Assembly (NCBI RefSeq): GCF_009858175.1
Contig: NZ_CP047393.1
Coordinates: 1,054,001-1,118,000, forward strand
From: Pontibacillus sp. HMF3514
GTDB lineage: Bacteria > Bacillota > Bacilli > Bacillales > BH030062
Direction of reading: 5' to 3'
DNA: 64,000 nt
Numbering within the stretch: position 1 is the stretch's first letter; every line of letters begins with the position of its first letter. Below are positions 25,968-34,719 of the stretch, piece after piece. The notes under the pieces are model-generated. The model was not told the origin of the DNA and did not search any database. It saw only the letters and a program-made list of their open reading frames with translations. The translations under genes were made by a program, and so were the position numbers.

Positions 25968-26561
25968 TCAACTTTCTTTTAGTTTATTCACATGTGTAAA
26001 TATTCGGAAAGAAAATTTAGTTTCTAATAAATAAATGAATTTACCCATGAAAAAGATGATTTTTGTAGAGCCTCGAATGGCGATTTCCTTACATAAAGCT
26101 TTTCCACCTACTGTAAATCCGGCTACAATACTGGTGAAAATAATGGCTATAATCGAATAATAAATAGAATTCTCGCTTTGACCAGCCATTAGTGATATTT
26201 GTAATATTACTGATGCCGAAGCTGATCCACTAATGACACCACATATATCTCCGACTACATCATTAAAAAAACTTGAAAACACTTCTGCGTTTTTGCAAAT
26301 TTGTACGGATTCTTTTGCCCCATTAATCCTCTTTGCTGCCATTGCATGGAATGGAGACTCATTTGCAGCAGCTGCTGACAGTCCTATTGTATCTGATGCA
26401 ATTCCAAACAGAATAAAGAATAGGACAATAGATATTCCTAATAAAATAGAAGAATTAGATAATACAAATGTTGATATAGAAGAAAAAATAGCAGCAAGGA
26501 TTACAGTGAAAACAGTGATCTTTGTACTCCAACCTAACGATTTGGTAAGCAAGTTTTTCAT
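25968..26561 (-). CDS. multi-span membrane protein, DUF21/CorB-like
   Basis: A 197-residue membrane protein with about four hydrophobic segments. The central F-G-I-A-S-D-T-I-G and F-N-D-V-V-G-D-I-C-G-V-I-S-G segments recall proteins annotated as CorB-like (CNNM/DUF21) in Firmicutes, but the CBS domains are absent. A role in divalent-cation transport is a guess. GAGGTGGAG lies before the minus-strand ATG. It lies between the mer operon and a DoxX gene. Confidence 0.5.
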   Translation of the reverse strand: MKNLLTKSLGWSTKITVFTVILAAIFSSISTFVLSNSSILLGISIVLFFILFGIASDTIGLSAAAANESPFHAMAAKRINGAKESVQICKNAEVFSSFFNDVVGDICGVISGSASASVILQISLMAGQSENSIYYSIIAIIFTSIVAGFTVGGKALCKEIAIRGSTKIIFFMGKFIYLLETKFSFRIFTHVNKLKES

Positions 26562-26600
26562 TTATTACTCCACCTCTAGTACTTTCTATAACCTAAAATT

Positions 26601-26640
26601 TTTCTGAACAAATCTTCAGTATCTAAGATTTGTTCAGAAA
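26601..26640 (-). terminator. perfect 16-bp inverted repeat, probable terminator after doxX-like gene
   Basis: TTTCTGAACAAATCTT and AAGATTTGTTCAGAAA flank an 8-base loop without mismatch. On the minus strand it follows the DoxX gene and precedes the CorB-like gene. The T tract after it is short (ATTTT), so it may instead be an operator or an mRNA-stabilising hairpin. Confidence 0.6.
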
Positions 26641-26676
26641 GAGGTATGCAATTTACTAAATATATTAATCTATTAT

Positions 26677-27186
26677 TTAGTATTGTCTAATTTCATCCGT
26701 GTTATTTTTAGAGCGAGTGGTCCTACCAAGTAAAGGACTCAAATAATAATCAATTCCATAACGACCGGCATTTGTACCACTAGCAATAATGATAAATTCC
26801 ATTATGATGAGATTAGGATTAACACTAATAGTACCCGCGAATAAGAAACTAAAGTTTAGAAATGCACCCATCAAGCTAGAAAATCTTGTGAATACACCTA
26901 GGATCAATCCAGTTCCAACGAGGACTTCTCCTAAAGGAACTAAGAAGTTGAAAAGTTCAACATTCGGTAAGACGAAGTTTTCTAGAAAACTTGCATACCA
27001 CTGTTGTACTGAGGGGTGTTCTCCACTAGATTTACTAATAGCTCCTTTTATGAATCCAGTTGCATTAAAAGGTTCTGGTCCAAACATTTTCCCCCATCCT
27101 GCTGAAAGGAATTTCCACCCAACAAACAATCTTAATAGAGTTAATATTGCAGACGCGATTTTACTTGAACGTAACCATGAAACCAT
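26677..27186 (-). CDS. DoxX-family membrane protein
   Basis: A 169-residue four-helix membrane protein. L-R-L-F-V-G-W-K-F-L-S-A-G-W-G-K near the N-terminus and P-L-G-E-V-L-V-G-T-G-L-I-L-G-V-F-T-R in the middle are typical of DoxX/DoxD-like proteins, which take part in thiosulfate- or quinone-linked redox reactions. The ATG at 27186 has AAAAAGGATG upstream; a longer frame adds 25 unconvincing residues. It is transcribed divergently from the PGRxR operon across a region with a strong palindrome. Confidence 0.8.
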   Translation of the reverse strand: MVSWLRSSKIASAILTLLRLFVGWKFLSAGWGKMFGPEPFNATGFIKGAISKSSGEHPSVQQWYASFLENFVLPNVELFNFLVPLGEVLVGTGLILGVFTRFSSLMGAFLNFSFLFAGTISVNPNLIIMEFIIIASGTNAGRYGIDYYLSPLLGRTTRSKNNTDEIRQY

Positions 27187-27256
27187 ATACTCATCCTTTT
27201 TATTCTGAAATTGGTGAAGATAAAGTGCGCTTACACACTTCAATATTTCACCTAGT

Positions 27257-27288
27257 AACAAAAAGTTTACCTAAGGAAACTTTTTGTT
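27257..27288. promoter_or_regulatory. long palindrome with MntR-box-like core
   Basis: AACAAAAAGTTT and AAACTTTTTGTT are perfect 12-bp inverted arms around ACCTAAGG. The core GTTTACCTAAGGAAAC (27265-27280) resembles, from memory, the manganese-responsive MntR (DtxR-family) boxes of Bacillus. It lies between the divergent doxX-like gene and the P-type ATPase operon. The 466-bp gap 27187-27652 holds no other convincing element beyond a possible TATAAT at 27302. Confidence 0.5.
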
Positions 27289-27652
27289 ATGGATACAATT
27301 CTATAATGGGGAAACTCTATGTGTCAAATTGAAAAATAAGTAAATCATAACAATCAATCGCTCGTGCAGGACAAGTACTTCTATAAGTGCTCCAGAATAT
27401 AAGGGTGAAAGTAATAATAGGTTTAATACAAGTACACAATCATGATCGAATAAAACATCGCTTTGCTTTATTAAAGTGGAATCGTATCAATTCCTCCCTT
27501 TCCCTTCTTACAACCACTAGTGACACTGTGGCAGCTTATCATTGGTGAGGTATCAATACTCTTCTCAATCTAAGTATGAAAATCAATATTATGTCTATAA
27601 TAGTAGCGTAATGAAAGCTAGTATAAATTGGCGGGTAAAAAGAGGTACACAA

Positions 27653-27961
27653 ATGCTTTATGAAGTAAAAAAACTATTACTAACAAGACGTATAAAAGAT
27701 TTGTTAGAAAAGAATCAAATAACTATTTTACATTACATACCAGGTAGAGTACGTCTATGTTCTCCTCTGTGGAAACAACATCCTGAAATAATCACACGCT
27801 TAATATTCGAATGTAAGAATGAAAATAGAATTCGTTCGGTTACTTATTCAAACGAAACAGGAAGTTTATTAGTGAAATTTGATGCAACTCCTGTTACAGA
27901 TTTATACCAAATTGAAATGTGGATTGAAACTTTAGGATCCATATTGAATGGCAATAAGTAA
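27653..27961 (+). CDS. small PGRxR-motif (HMA_2-like) protein
   Basis: A 102-residue cytoplasmic protein, first of four that share H-x-(I/M/L)-P-G-R-x-R-(L/I). Here the motif is H-Y-I-P-G-R-V-R-L at about residues 28-36, followed by a ferredoxin-like pattern ending S-V-T-Y-S-N-E-T-G-S-L-L-V-K-F, as in HMA_2-type domains (HMA fold without C-x-x-C). The ATG at 27653 has AGAGGT upstream; a frame reaching 27542 lacks a site. It probably binds or assists the P-type ATPase encoded downstream. Confidence 0.65.
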   Translation: MLYEVKKLLLTRRIKDLLEKNQITILHYIPGRVRLCSPLWKQHPEIITRLIFECKNENRIRSVTYSNETGSLLVKFDATPVTDLYQIEMWIETLGSILNGNK

Positions 27962-27986
27962 GGAAAAGAAAGGAGATACCTAACAC

Positions 27987-28526
27987 ATGATCTCTTCTTT
28001 GCTGGGTATTAGCACGTCTATAATCGCACCCAAGCTACTTTCCAACTTGAAAGATCAAAAGATACACATTCTACATGTTATGCCGGGGAGAATTAGATTA
28101 CAGTGTGACCAATGGAAAAACAAATTAGTCGCACAGTCATTAGAAAGCTCATACAAACAAATACCAGTCATTAAAGACGTTAAATGCTCTCCATATACTG
28201 GTAGTTTATTACTGGAGTTTAATGTACAACATTTAGACCCTGATCATTTTCACCAATTATTGCAACACGCGGTAAATGTATCTCAAGAATTGTATCCAAG
28301 CATGGAATCGGAATTAATGAAGAAAATGCGTGGTACCGTAAATTCTTTTGATGGTCTTATTAAAAAAAGAACTTCAGGTAAGGTAGATGTAGACTCTTTA
28401 CTTTTGTTGATCATGTTAGGTAAAGGAGTAACGGGTTTCAATAGAAATCCTGCCTTTTCTAGCAGTTTATTGTTTTGGGCCTACACCCTTATTAAAAATG
28501 AGGTAGAAATTAAAGATGATAACTAA
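27987..28526 (+). CDS. PGRxR-motif (HMA_2-like) protein with C-terminal helical part
   Basis: A 179-residue protein with H-V-M-P-G-R-I-R-L at about residues 29-37, then C-S-P-Y-T-G-S-L-L-L-E-F, matching the layout of the preceding gene and suggesting duplication. The C-terminal half holds a short hydrophobic segment (S-L-L-L-L-I-M-L-G). AAGGAGATACC precedes the ATG. The end overlaps the ATPase start by 11 bp. Confidence 0.7.
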   Translation: MISSLLGISTSIIAPKLLSNLKDQKIHILHVMPGRIRLQCDQWKNKLVAQSLESSYKQIPVIKDVKCSPYTGSLLLEFNVQHLDPDHFHQLLQHAVNVSQELYPSMESELMKKMRGTVNSFDGLIKKRTSGKVDVDSLLLLIMLGKGVTGFNRNPAFSSSLLFWAYTLIKNEVEIKDDN

Positions 28527-30702
28527 TTACACTGTTATACATAAACTGCCAGGCCGTACTCGGTTAAGAGTTCACTCAGAAAATAGGCCAGTTGAAATAG
28601 AGTCATTTTTCCGTATTGTGCCTTGTGTTAAGTCAGCCTATTACACAGTGGAAACACAATCTGTTTTAATATATCACTCTGCAGAGATATCTTGGGAACA
28701 AATTGTGGAAATGATTAAGGCGCGATTATCTAAATTCCCATTTGAAAATCATAATCAAGACCTTGCTCAAGCAAAGAAAAACCTATTCCATATTATTCTA
28801 GGGTCAGGTGTTGTCATCTTAGATATTTTGTTCTCAACTTCTCGCATATCCAAAATGGGCCTATCTAATTTTAGGCAGTTTTCCTCAATAGCAGCTCTTT
28901 TTTCTTCTGTCGACATATTCAAAAATGGTTTTCAGTCCCTGATAAAAGACCATCGTGTGAACGCTGATACTCTAACTTCATCAGCTATTTTAGCTTCTAT
29001 TTTAAAGGGAACACCTAAGTCAGCCCTAGTCATAACGATCATGTCCAATATAAGTGATCTCCTTTCTTCTTATTCAATGAATCGTACCCAGAATTATGTA
29101 CGTAATATGCTGCAGTTAAATGTGTCTTACGTATGGAAAATTAGTGAATCAGGTGCGGAAGTAAAAGTTCCTCTTCAAGAAATTCAACAAGGAGATGAAA
29201 TTGCAGTTTTTATCGGAGAAAAGATTCCTGTAGATGGAATAGTCATAGATGGAGCGGGATCTATAGATGAGTCATCCATAACTGGAGAATACATTCCCAA
29301 TGAAGTCATCAGGAATAGCCATGTGTACGCTGGAAGCATTTTGAAGGATGGGCATTTGAAAATTAAAGTGGAAAAAATTGGCGAAGATACTACTGTCAAA
29401 AAGATTGTGCACATGATTGAAGAAGCACAAAATAAAAAGGCCCCAATTCAAACGATATCTGATCGAATATCAGAAAAACTTGTCCCGGTTTCCTTTTTAA
29501 TGGCCGGACTTGTCTATGTGTTTACAAAAGATTGGAACCGTGTGTTAAATATGTTGGTTATTGATTACGTATGTGGTTTAAAACTATCAACGGTTACTGC
29601 CATCTCTTCCGCAATAGGAAAAGCTGCCCAGAAGGGTATTTTAATTAAAGGTGGAGAAGTTATTGAAAGTTTGAGCAAAACGAACACATTAATCCTTGAT
29701 AAAACAGGCACTATCACAGAAGGAAAACCTGTGGTGGAAAAAATTATTGCTTTCTATGGTAATTCAGAGGAGGATGTTATTCGGTATGCTGCATCTGCGG
29801 AAGAGCACTCATCTCATCCTATAGCGGAAGGGATATTAAAAAAGGTAAAGGAAATGAATGTTGAAGTGCCTGAGCATGACCATAGCCAAATGGAAACCGT
29901 TATTGGTAGGGGGATCCATGCAGTTGTAAATGAAAAGCATGTTCATGTTGGTAACTTAATGTTTATGAATGATGCAAATGTAGACGTTTCCCCATTATCA
30001 ACTTACGAATATGACGTACAGAGTGATAACAATTTTGTTTATGTATCTTATGATTACCAATTAATCGGCATGATCAGTATTTATGACCAGGTACGAAATG
30101 GGATGAAACGAACAGTAGATCAATTACGAAGACAAGGTATTGGTGAAATTATCATGCTTACTGGTGATAAGGAGCATGCAGCTCAAACAATAGCTGAAGA
30201 ACTGCATTTGGACTCGTATCAAGCTGAATTAATGCCTGAAGAGAAAGCACATTGTATTAAAACCTATAAACAAAGAAATAATACAGTTATGATGGTTGGG
30301 GATGGTATAAATGATGCTCCTTCCCTCGCACATGCAGACATTGGGTTAACAATGGGAGCAAAGAGGACTGATATTGCAATGGAGGCTAGTAACATCATTA
30401 TTACTTCAGATGATCCATTAGCGATATCAGATACCATAAGGCTTTCTCATCAAACAATGAAAACGATTAAGCAGAATTTTGTAGTAACAATCGTAGTTAA
30501 TACCTCCGCCATATTACTTGGTTCCTTAGGTGTTATTTCCCCAATCATCGGAGCTGCGCTGCATAATGGTGCTACCATCTTAGTTGTACTGAATGGAGCC
30601 AAAATTTTATTCTGGGGGGAACATAAAAGTGGAAGTGAAATACGCTATCATTCACGAAATTCCCGGTCGGCTACGTATAATTATTCCAGCATTAGGAGAT
30701 AA
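28516..30702 (+). CDS. P1B-like cation-transporting ATPase lacking the CPC motif
   Basis: A 728-residue P-type ATPase with an N-terminal PGRxR domain (H-K-L-P-G-R-T-R-L-R). T-G-E is at about 256, the phosphorylation site is Asp395 in D-K-T-G-T, the nucleotide-binding His-Pro is at about 434-435 (S-S-H-P), and the hinge is Asp596 in G-D-G-I-N-D-A. In place of the C-P-C transmembrane motif it has D-Y-V-C-G-L-K-L-S around Cys353, close to the C-A-L-K-L-S motif of CtpC-like ATPases. The ion is therefore probably not classical Cu or Cd/Zn; Mn is possible. It sits among three other PGRxR proteins. Confidence 0.85.
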   Translation: MITNYTVIHKLPGRTRLRVHSENRPVEIESFFRIVPCVKSAYYTVETQSVLIYHSAEISWEQIVEMIKARLSKFPFENHNQDLAQAKKNLFHIILGSGVVILDILFSTSRISKMGLSNFRQFSSIAALFSSVDIFKNGFQSLIKDHRVNADTLTSSAILASILKGTPKSALVITIMSNISDLLSSYSMNRTQNYVRNMLQLNVSYVWKISESGAEVKVPLQEIQQGDEIAVFIGEKIPVDGIVIDGAGSIDESSITGEYIPNEVIRNSHVYAGSILKDGHLKIKVEKIGEDTTVKKIVHMIEEAQNKKAPIQTISDRISEKLVPVSFLMAGLVYVFTKDWNRVLNMLVIDYVCGLKLSTVTAISSAIGKAAQKGILIKGGEVIESLSKTNTLILDKTGTITEGKPVVEKIIAFYGNSEEDVIRYAASAEEHSSHPIAEGILKKVKEMNVEVPEHDHSQMETVIGRGIHAVVNEKHVHVGNLMFMNDANVDVSPLSTYEYDVQSDNNFVYVSYDYQLIGMISIYDQVRNGMKRTVDQLRRQGIGEIIMLTGDKEHAAQTIAEELHLDSYQAELMPEEKAHCIKTYKQRNNTVMMVGDGINDAPSLAHADIGLTMGAKRTDIAMEASNIIITSDDPLAISDTIRLSHQTMKTIKQNFVVTIVVNTSAILLGSLGVISPIIGAALHNGATILVVLNGAKILFWGEHKSGSEIRYHSRNSRSATYNYSSIRR

Positions 30703-31201
30703 AAAAGAATATCATGCTATTGAATATATGTTTTCTTCCTTAAATGGTATTAAGGATGTCAAAATTGAACCGATTATTCAATCAATGGTCATTGAATATA
30801 ATTCTGATGTAGTTAGTCGAAAAAATATCTTAGAATATATTTCACTCTTTTTTAAACAGACTGATTTGGATCCATTAGATAATTTAATGGTTCAGGTTAA
30901 ACCGAATATTCGAAAAGATATATTTCGTTCGTTGATTTCAGGGTTATTAATTCTTATCGCCTATACTCGTAAGACTATAGGTAATCGACCAGATACACTT
31001 GATTATGCGGTTGTAATTTCTACAGCTTATACTGTTTTATCTCACGGTAAAAATAAGTTCAGTCACCCAGATGTTATAACAGGGATTGTTAGTATGTTCT
31101 CGTTAGGAACAAAAAACATTCTTCATGTATCTTTAGCCACTTGGGCTGTTAACTTGTTGGAAATTTTCCATGATATAAAAAGAAGTCAATATATTCATTA
31201 A
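30629..31201 (+). CDS. PGRxR-motif membrane-associated protein
   Basis: A 190-residue protein with H-E-I-P-G-R-L-R-I at about residues 9-17 and a C-terminal half with two or three hydrophobic stretches (S-L-I-S-G-L-L-I-L-I-A-Y). The GTG at 30629 has GGGGGGA eight bases upstream and overlaps the ATPase gene by 74 bp; an ATG at 30593 is in frame but without a site. It is the fourth PGRxR protein of the operon and may be an accessory subunit of the ATPase. Confidence 0.7.
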   Translation: MEVKYAIIHEIPGRLRIIIPALGDKKEYHAIEYMFSSLNGIKDVKIEPIIQSMVIEYNSDVVSRKNILEYISLFFKQTDLDPLDNLMVQVKPNIRKDIFRSLISGLLILIAYTRKTIGNRPDTLDYAVVISTAYTVLSHGKNKFSHPDVITGIVSMFSLGTKNILHVSLATWAVNLLEIFHDIKRSQYIH

Positions 31202-31221
31202 ATACTAAGGAGGAAAAGTAC

Positions 31222-31482
31222 ATGGCGTTTAATCAAGATTTTCTAATGGGATTTGTTTCAGGAACTGTAGTTGGTGCAGTGGGTTATCGTTTATATGAAC
31301 AAAATGGTGCTCAACTAAGTAGTTTGGTACAATCGTCTCCTTTAAACATGGGGATGGGTACTTCACCGTATAGTCAGCAAGAGACGGGTACACAACACTC
31401 TTATGAACCATCTATTGAAGAACTTGTTGCTCAAAAAGAAAAGTTAGATGATTTAATTGCAGAGAAAAAGTTAGCAAATTAA
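31222..31482 (+). CDS. small membrane-associated protein, last gene of the PGRxR operon
   Basis: An 86-residue protein with a glycine-rich N-terminal hydrophobic segment (F-L-M-G-F-V-S-G-T-V-V-G-A-V-G-Y), a low-complexity middle and a charged C-terminal helix. The layout recalls YtxH-like proteins but the match is weak. AAGGAGGAAAAG precedes the ATG. A terminator follows, so it closes the operon. Confidence 0.6.
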   Translation: MAFNQDFLMGFVSGTVVGAVGYRLYEQNGAQLSSLVQSSPLNMGMGTSPYSQQETGTQHSYEPSIEELVAQKEKLDDLIAEKKLAN

Positions 31483-31491
31483 TCAATTTAT

Positions 31492-31538
31492 AAACCGAGT
31501 AGTGGGAAAACTCCCTTAGCTACTCGGTTTATTTTTTT
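31492..31538 (+). terminator. terminator of the PGRxR/P-type ATPase operon
   Basis: AAACCGAGTAG pairs perfectly with CTACTCGGTTT, with a smaller GGGA hairpin in the loop, followed by A and seven T. Confidence 0.9.
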
Positions 31539-31705
31539 GTTATTCGCCAGAACCTTTGAACAGCATACCTTTGAGTAGTATGCGAATATATATGGGTTCC
31601 ATTCTGCATGATTGGAACAGGGACGGTTTTAAATTTGTATGGTTAAGAGGAGAATATTCTGTAACAAAATAAAAAATGGTGTAATAGTTCCAGGAAACAA
31701 TTAAA

Positions 31706-31735
31706 CGTCTAGGGTGGATGAACCCTAGACGTTTT
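31706..31735 (-). terminator. terminator after the lacI-family gene
   Basis: AACGTCTAGGGT pairs perfectly with ACCCTAGACGTT around a 6-base loop. It lies just past the stop of the minus-strand regulator gene. The region 31539-31705 has no convincing feature. Confidence 0.75.
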
Positions 31736-31748
31736 CCTTTTGAATAAT

Positions 31749-32780
31749 TTACGTTTTTGATTTTTCTTCCTGAACCAAAAACCTGCACGAATCGCGAATG
31801 ACTAAATCAACTGGTACCAAAACACTTTCGGCTATTTTCTGTTGTGTGTTGATTTGCTTAATGAGTAAATCAGCCGATTCTTTACCGATTAATGTAGTGT
31901 CTTGTCGGATCGTTGTAAGAGGTGGGTTTATGAACTGTGCTAATTCTATATCATCAAATCCTATGATGGAGAAATCATCAGGTACTTGATACCCTGCATC
32001 CTTTATCGCTTCAATAGCACCAATAGCCAAATTATCTGCTGCTGCAAATATGGCAGTTGGTGGATTCGGAAGAGATAAGAGCTTTTTCATGGCATTGTAG
32101 CCACCTTCTCGAGAGAAATAATCTCCATTCACGATGTATTCATCCGGTACATCTAACCCCATCGTTTTGGTGGATGTTAAGAAGCCGTTTCTTCGTTCTT
32201 GGCCAGCAAATGTTGTTGCGTGTCCAGCGATATGGGCTATAGATCGGTGACCTAAAGAATACAAGTATTCCACAGCCTTATAGCTTCCTGCAAAGTTATC
32301 GGAATTCACGACTGCAGATTCTTTGCTATGTAGGTCTATGACTACAGTAGGAATAGAGGAGTCCATTAGCTCTTTCACTTGCTCATCATTAAAACTAGAG
32401 CAAACGACAACCACTCCATCAACGCCTCGATATTTAAATTGCTCTAAGTAGCTTTTTTGTTGATTGTTAATCATTCTAGATGCAAATAATAAATCATACC
32501 CCAGAACCTCAACATTCTTTCGGAAGCTTTCAATAACAGCATTAAAGAAAGGATGTTTCATTCCAATGCCTAGGGATTCAATAAAAATAACGCCAATTGT
32601 CCATGACTTTTTCGTCGTTAATGTTCTGGCGTGGGAATTAGGTAAATACCCCATTTCCTCAACAGCTTCTAAAATAGCTTTTTTTGTCTTTTGGCTGACA
32701 TCGGCATAATTGTTTAATGCTTTAGAAACCGTCGTTACAGAGTACCCTGTTTTCTTTGCTATATCGTAAATTGTTACCAT
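31749..32780 (-). CDS. LacI-family transcriptional regulator
   Basis: A 343-residue repressor. The helix-turn-helix is I-Y-D-I-A-K-K-T-G-Y-S-V-T-T-V-S-K-A-L-N and the hinge is L-P-N-S-H-A-R-T-L. The effector domain has the periplasmic-binding fold (F-D-D-I-E-L-A-Q near residue 275). No sugar gene adjoins it. It may control the beta-glucoside operon at 18.7 kb, but that operator has a CCGG centre while the palindrome before this gene has GCGC, so the link is uncertain. Confidence 0.88.
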   Translation of the reverse strand: MVTIYDIAKKTGYSVTTVSKALNNYADVSQKTKKAILEAVEEMGYLPNSHARTLTTKKSWTIGVIFIESLGIGMKHPFFNAVIESFRKNVEVLGYDLLFASRMINNQQKSYLEQFKYRGVDGVVVVCSSFNDEQVKELMDSSIPTVVIDLHSKESAVVNSDNFAGSYKAVEYLYSLGHRSIAHIAGHATTFAGQERRNGFLTSTKTMGLDVPDEYIVNGDYFSREGGYNAMKKLLSLPNPPTAIFAAADNLAIGAIEAIKDAGYQVPDDFSIIGFDDIELAQFINPPLTTIRQDTTLIGKESADLLIKQINTQQKIAESVLVPVDLVIRDSCRFLVQEEKSKT

Positions 32781-32802
32781 TCATCATTACACCCTCTCAA
32801 GC

Positions 32803-32820
32803 ATCGAAAGCGCTTTCGAT
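32803..32820. promoter_or_regulatory. LacI/CcpA-type operator before the lacI-family gene
   Basis: ATCGAAAGCGCTTTCGAT is a perfect 18-bp palindrome, 23 bp upstream of the regulator's start. It fits autoregulation by this LacI protein and is also close to a CcpA cre site. Confidence 0.7.
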
Positions 32821-33009
32821 AACATCATAATATGTACTTACTTATATTGCAAGAAAAAAATCTAGGCTTCCCATCTATAGTTGGAATACCCTATTCATCA
32901 TTTTCTGAAAAATTTAATCAAATCTTTCTTTATCTTTTTCTATTTTCATTATAAGTTAGTAGGAAGAAGATGTAAGAGATTCGTGAAAGCAAATTGAGGT
33001 GTTACAGAA

Positions 33010-33255
33010 ATGACTAAACTAGAGAAAAAGATTGCACTAGTCACAGGCGTAAGTCACAGTGAGGGAATCGGCGCAGCAGTTTGCCGTAAGTTAGCAAAAG
33101 ACGGGGCGGGCATTTTCTTTTCACATTGGGAGGCAGAAGAGAATTGGCCTCATGAGTTTAGAGAAGAAATTAGAGAATTCGGGGGCAGTTGTGAGGAAGC
33201 TGATTGGGTTACAGGACAGATCCTAAATTCAGAAGGTGGCTTTTTGAGAGACTAG
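33010..33255 (+). pseudogene. internally deleted SDR oxidoreductase gene
   Basis: The 81-residue product starts like a full SDR enzyme (L-V-T-G-V-S-H-S-E-G-I-G-A-A-V) but at about residue 62 jumps to a C-terminal-like A-D-W-V-T-G-Q-I-L-N-S-E-G-G-F. The family is about 255 residues, so roughly 170 residues containing the Tyr-Lys active site are missing, with the frame kept. The junction C-E-E-A-D-W would fit a deletion between short GAGGAA-like repeats. The product cannot be an active dehydrogenase. Confidence 0.7.
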
Positions 33256-33279
33256 TAAATGAGTTGAAGTGGTGATTGC

Positions 33280-33801
33280 GTGGTAAAGAACATAAACAAA
33301 ATCCATATTATCGGTTCAGTTGGAAGCGGCAAAACTACGCTAGCAAGAAACCTGTCCTCGCAGTTAAGGATTCCTCATTATGAGCTAGACAATGTCGTTT
33401 GGATGAGATCAGAGAATGGAGATATTCGTCGGACTGAACAGGAACGAGATAACTATTTATCAAGTATTGTTCAATCGAAACGGTGGATTATTGAGGGTGT
33501 TCATCATAATTGGGTAGGGGAGAGTTTTCGCGAAGCGGACCTCATTATTTTTCTAGACACACCTTATTCAATAAGAAATTATAGAATAATAAAGCGATTT
33601 TTCTTACAAAAAATAGGAACCGAGAAATCCAATTATAACCCAACATTCCAAATATTTAAGAGGATGTTCATGTGGAATAAAAACTACGAAAACAAAGAGA
33701 AGCCTGAGATATTGAAGAGGTTATCCGAGTACAATACTAAGCTAGTCATTTTAAAAGATAACGATGAAACAAAAGGAATTTTAGGTGGTGAGCGATCGTG
33801 A
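33280..33801 (+). CDS. P-loop NTPase, adenylate-kinase/FlaR-like
   Basis: A 173-residue nucleotide kinase-like protein with P-loop I-I-G-S-V-G-S-G-K-T-T, L-D-N-V-V-W after the second strand, W-I-I-E-G-V-H-H-N-W as the central conserved patch and D-L-I-I-F-L-D-T as Walker-B-like strand. These fit the topology-modulation/FlaR group, whose true substrate is unclear. GTG start with a weak ribosome site. It overlaps the next gene by 4 bp. Confidence 0.75.
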   Translation: MVKNINKIHIIGSVGSGKTTLARNLSSQLRIPHYELDNVVWMRSENGDIRRTEQERDNYLSSIVQSKRWIIEGVHHNWVGESFREADLIIFLDTPYSIRNYRIIKRFFLQKIGTEKSNYNPTFQIFKRMFMWNKNYENKEKPEILKRLSEYNTKLVILKDNDETKGILGGERS

Positions 33802-34646
33802 AAATAGAGACAATTACGTATAAAGGTGTGGGAGAACTAAATGAAGATTCACTAATTCTAAATGATGACATTTCTCTATATGGTGTTGCGGACGGAGTAT
33901 CTTCCCTGGTGCCTTTTAAAAGTGATGATAATCTTACAGGTGGATATATCGCATCGAATGAAGTGAAAAAGTATTTTGAACATGTACATCATTCCACTCA
34001 TCTATCTCAGGACTTGTTCATGATCAATCAAAATATTAGAGAGAAAATGGAAGCGTACGGAATTGATATGGTAAAGAAAGAAAAGCTCTGGGGTACTGCT
34101 GTAGCGATGGTTAAGATTTCTGAGAGAGGCGTTGAGTTTATTCAAACAGGGGATTGTATGATTCTTGTAGTCTATCAAGATGACCATGTTCGACCCTTAA
34201 CTCATCTCCAAACAGAACACTTAGAAAATAAAGCGCTAAATAGATGGATAGAGCTTGTACAAAATGGAGTAAACGCTAGAGAAGATTTAATGAATGAAGT
34301 CAAAGACATCCTGATTTCCAATAGAATGAAAAGTAATACACCGGAAGGATATGGTGTATTGAATGGCGAAGAGAGTGCTATTGATTATACGGAGTACGGG
34401 GAAATCAATAAAGTCGGATTAAAGCACCTTATTTTAATGACTGATGGATTGTTTTTGCCTCTTGAGAGTGTACCTGCTAATGAAAATTATTGGGATTATG
34501 TTGCTCAACGTATTCTTCAAAAGGGGCTCAAGAAGTATGCGAATGAGTTAATGGAGCTTGAGGAATCTGATCCAGAATGCTTGAAGTACCCAAGGTTTAA
34601 AAAGTCTGATGATAAAGCAGGTCTTGTGATTACTTTTAAGTACTGA
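33798..34646 (+). CDS. PP2C-family serine/threonine phosphatase-like protein
   Basis: A 282-residue protein with PP2C metal motifs: N-E-D-S near residue 16, Y-G-V-A-D-G-V-S-S near 28, G-T-A-V-A-M-V-K-I and Q-T-G-D-C-M-I in the middle, and L-I-L-M-T-D-G-L-F near 205. The metal-binding Asp of A-D-G and T-D-G are present, so activity is plausible. The GTG overlaps the end of the P-loop gene (4 bp), which suggests a functional pair. The target is unknown. Confidence 0.75.
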   Translation: MKIETITYKGVGELNEDSLILNDDISLYGVADGVSSLVPFKSDDNLTGGYIASNEVKKYFEHVHHSTHLSQDLFMINQNIREKMEAYGIDMVKKEKLWGTAVAMVKISERGVEFIQTGDCMILVVYQDDHVRPLTHLQTEHLENKALNRWIELVQNGVNAREDLMNEVKDILISNRMKSNTPEGYGVLNGEESAIDYTEYGEINKVGLKHLILMTDGLFLPLESVPANENYWDYVAQRILQKGLKKYANELMELEESDPECLKYPRFKKSDDKAGLVITFKY

Positions 34647-34719
34647 AGAGACATTGTTTTGCTACAATACCAGCACTCATGTTATATCTTGGTTTATACT
34701 TGAAAATAATAAATAAAGT

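Noticed and set aside
27302-27307. TATAAT as promoter of the PGRxR operon
   Set aside because: No -35 box lies at a workable distance, and the first gene is about 350 bp away.
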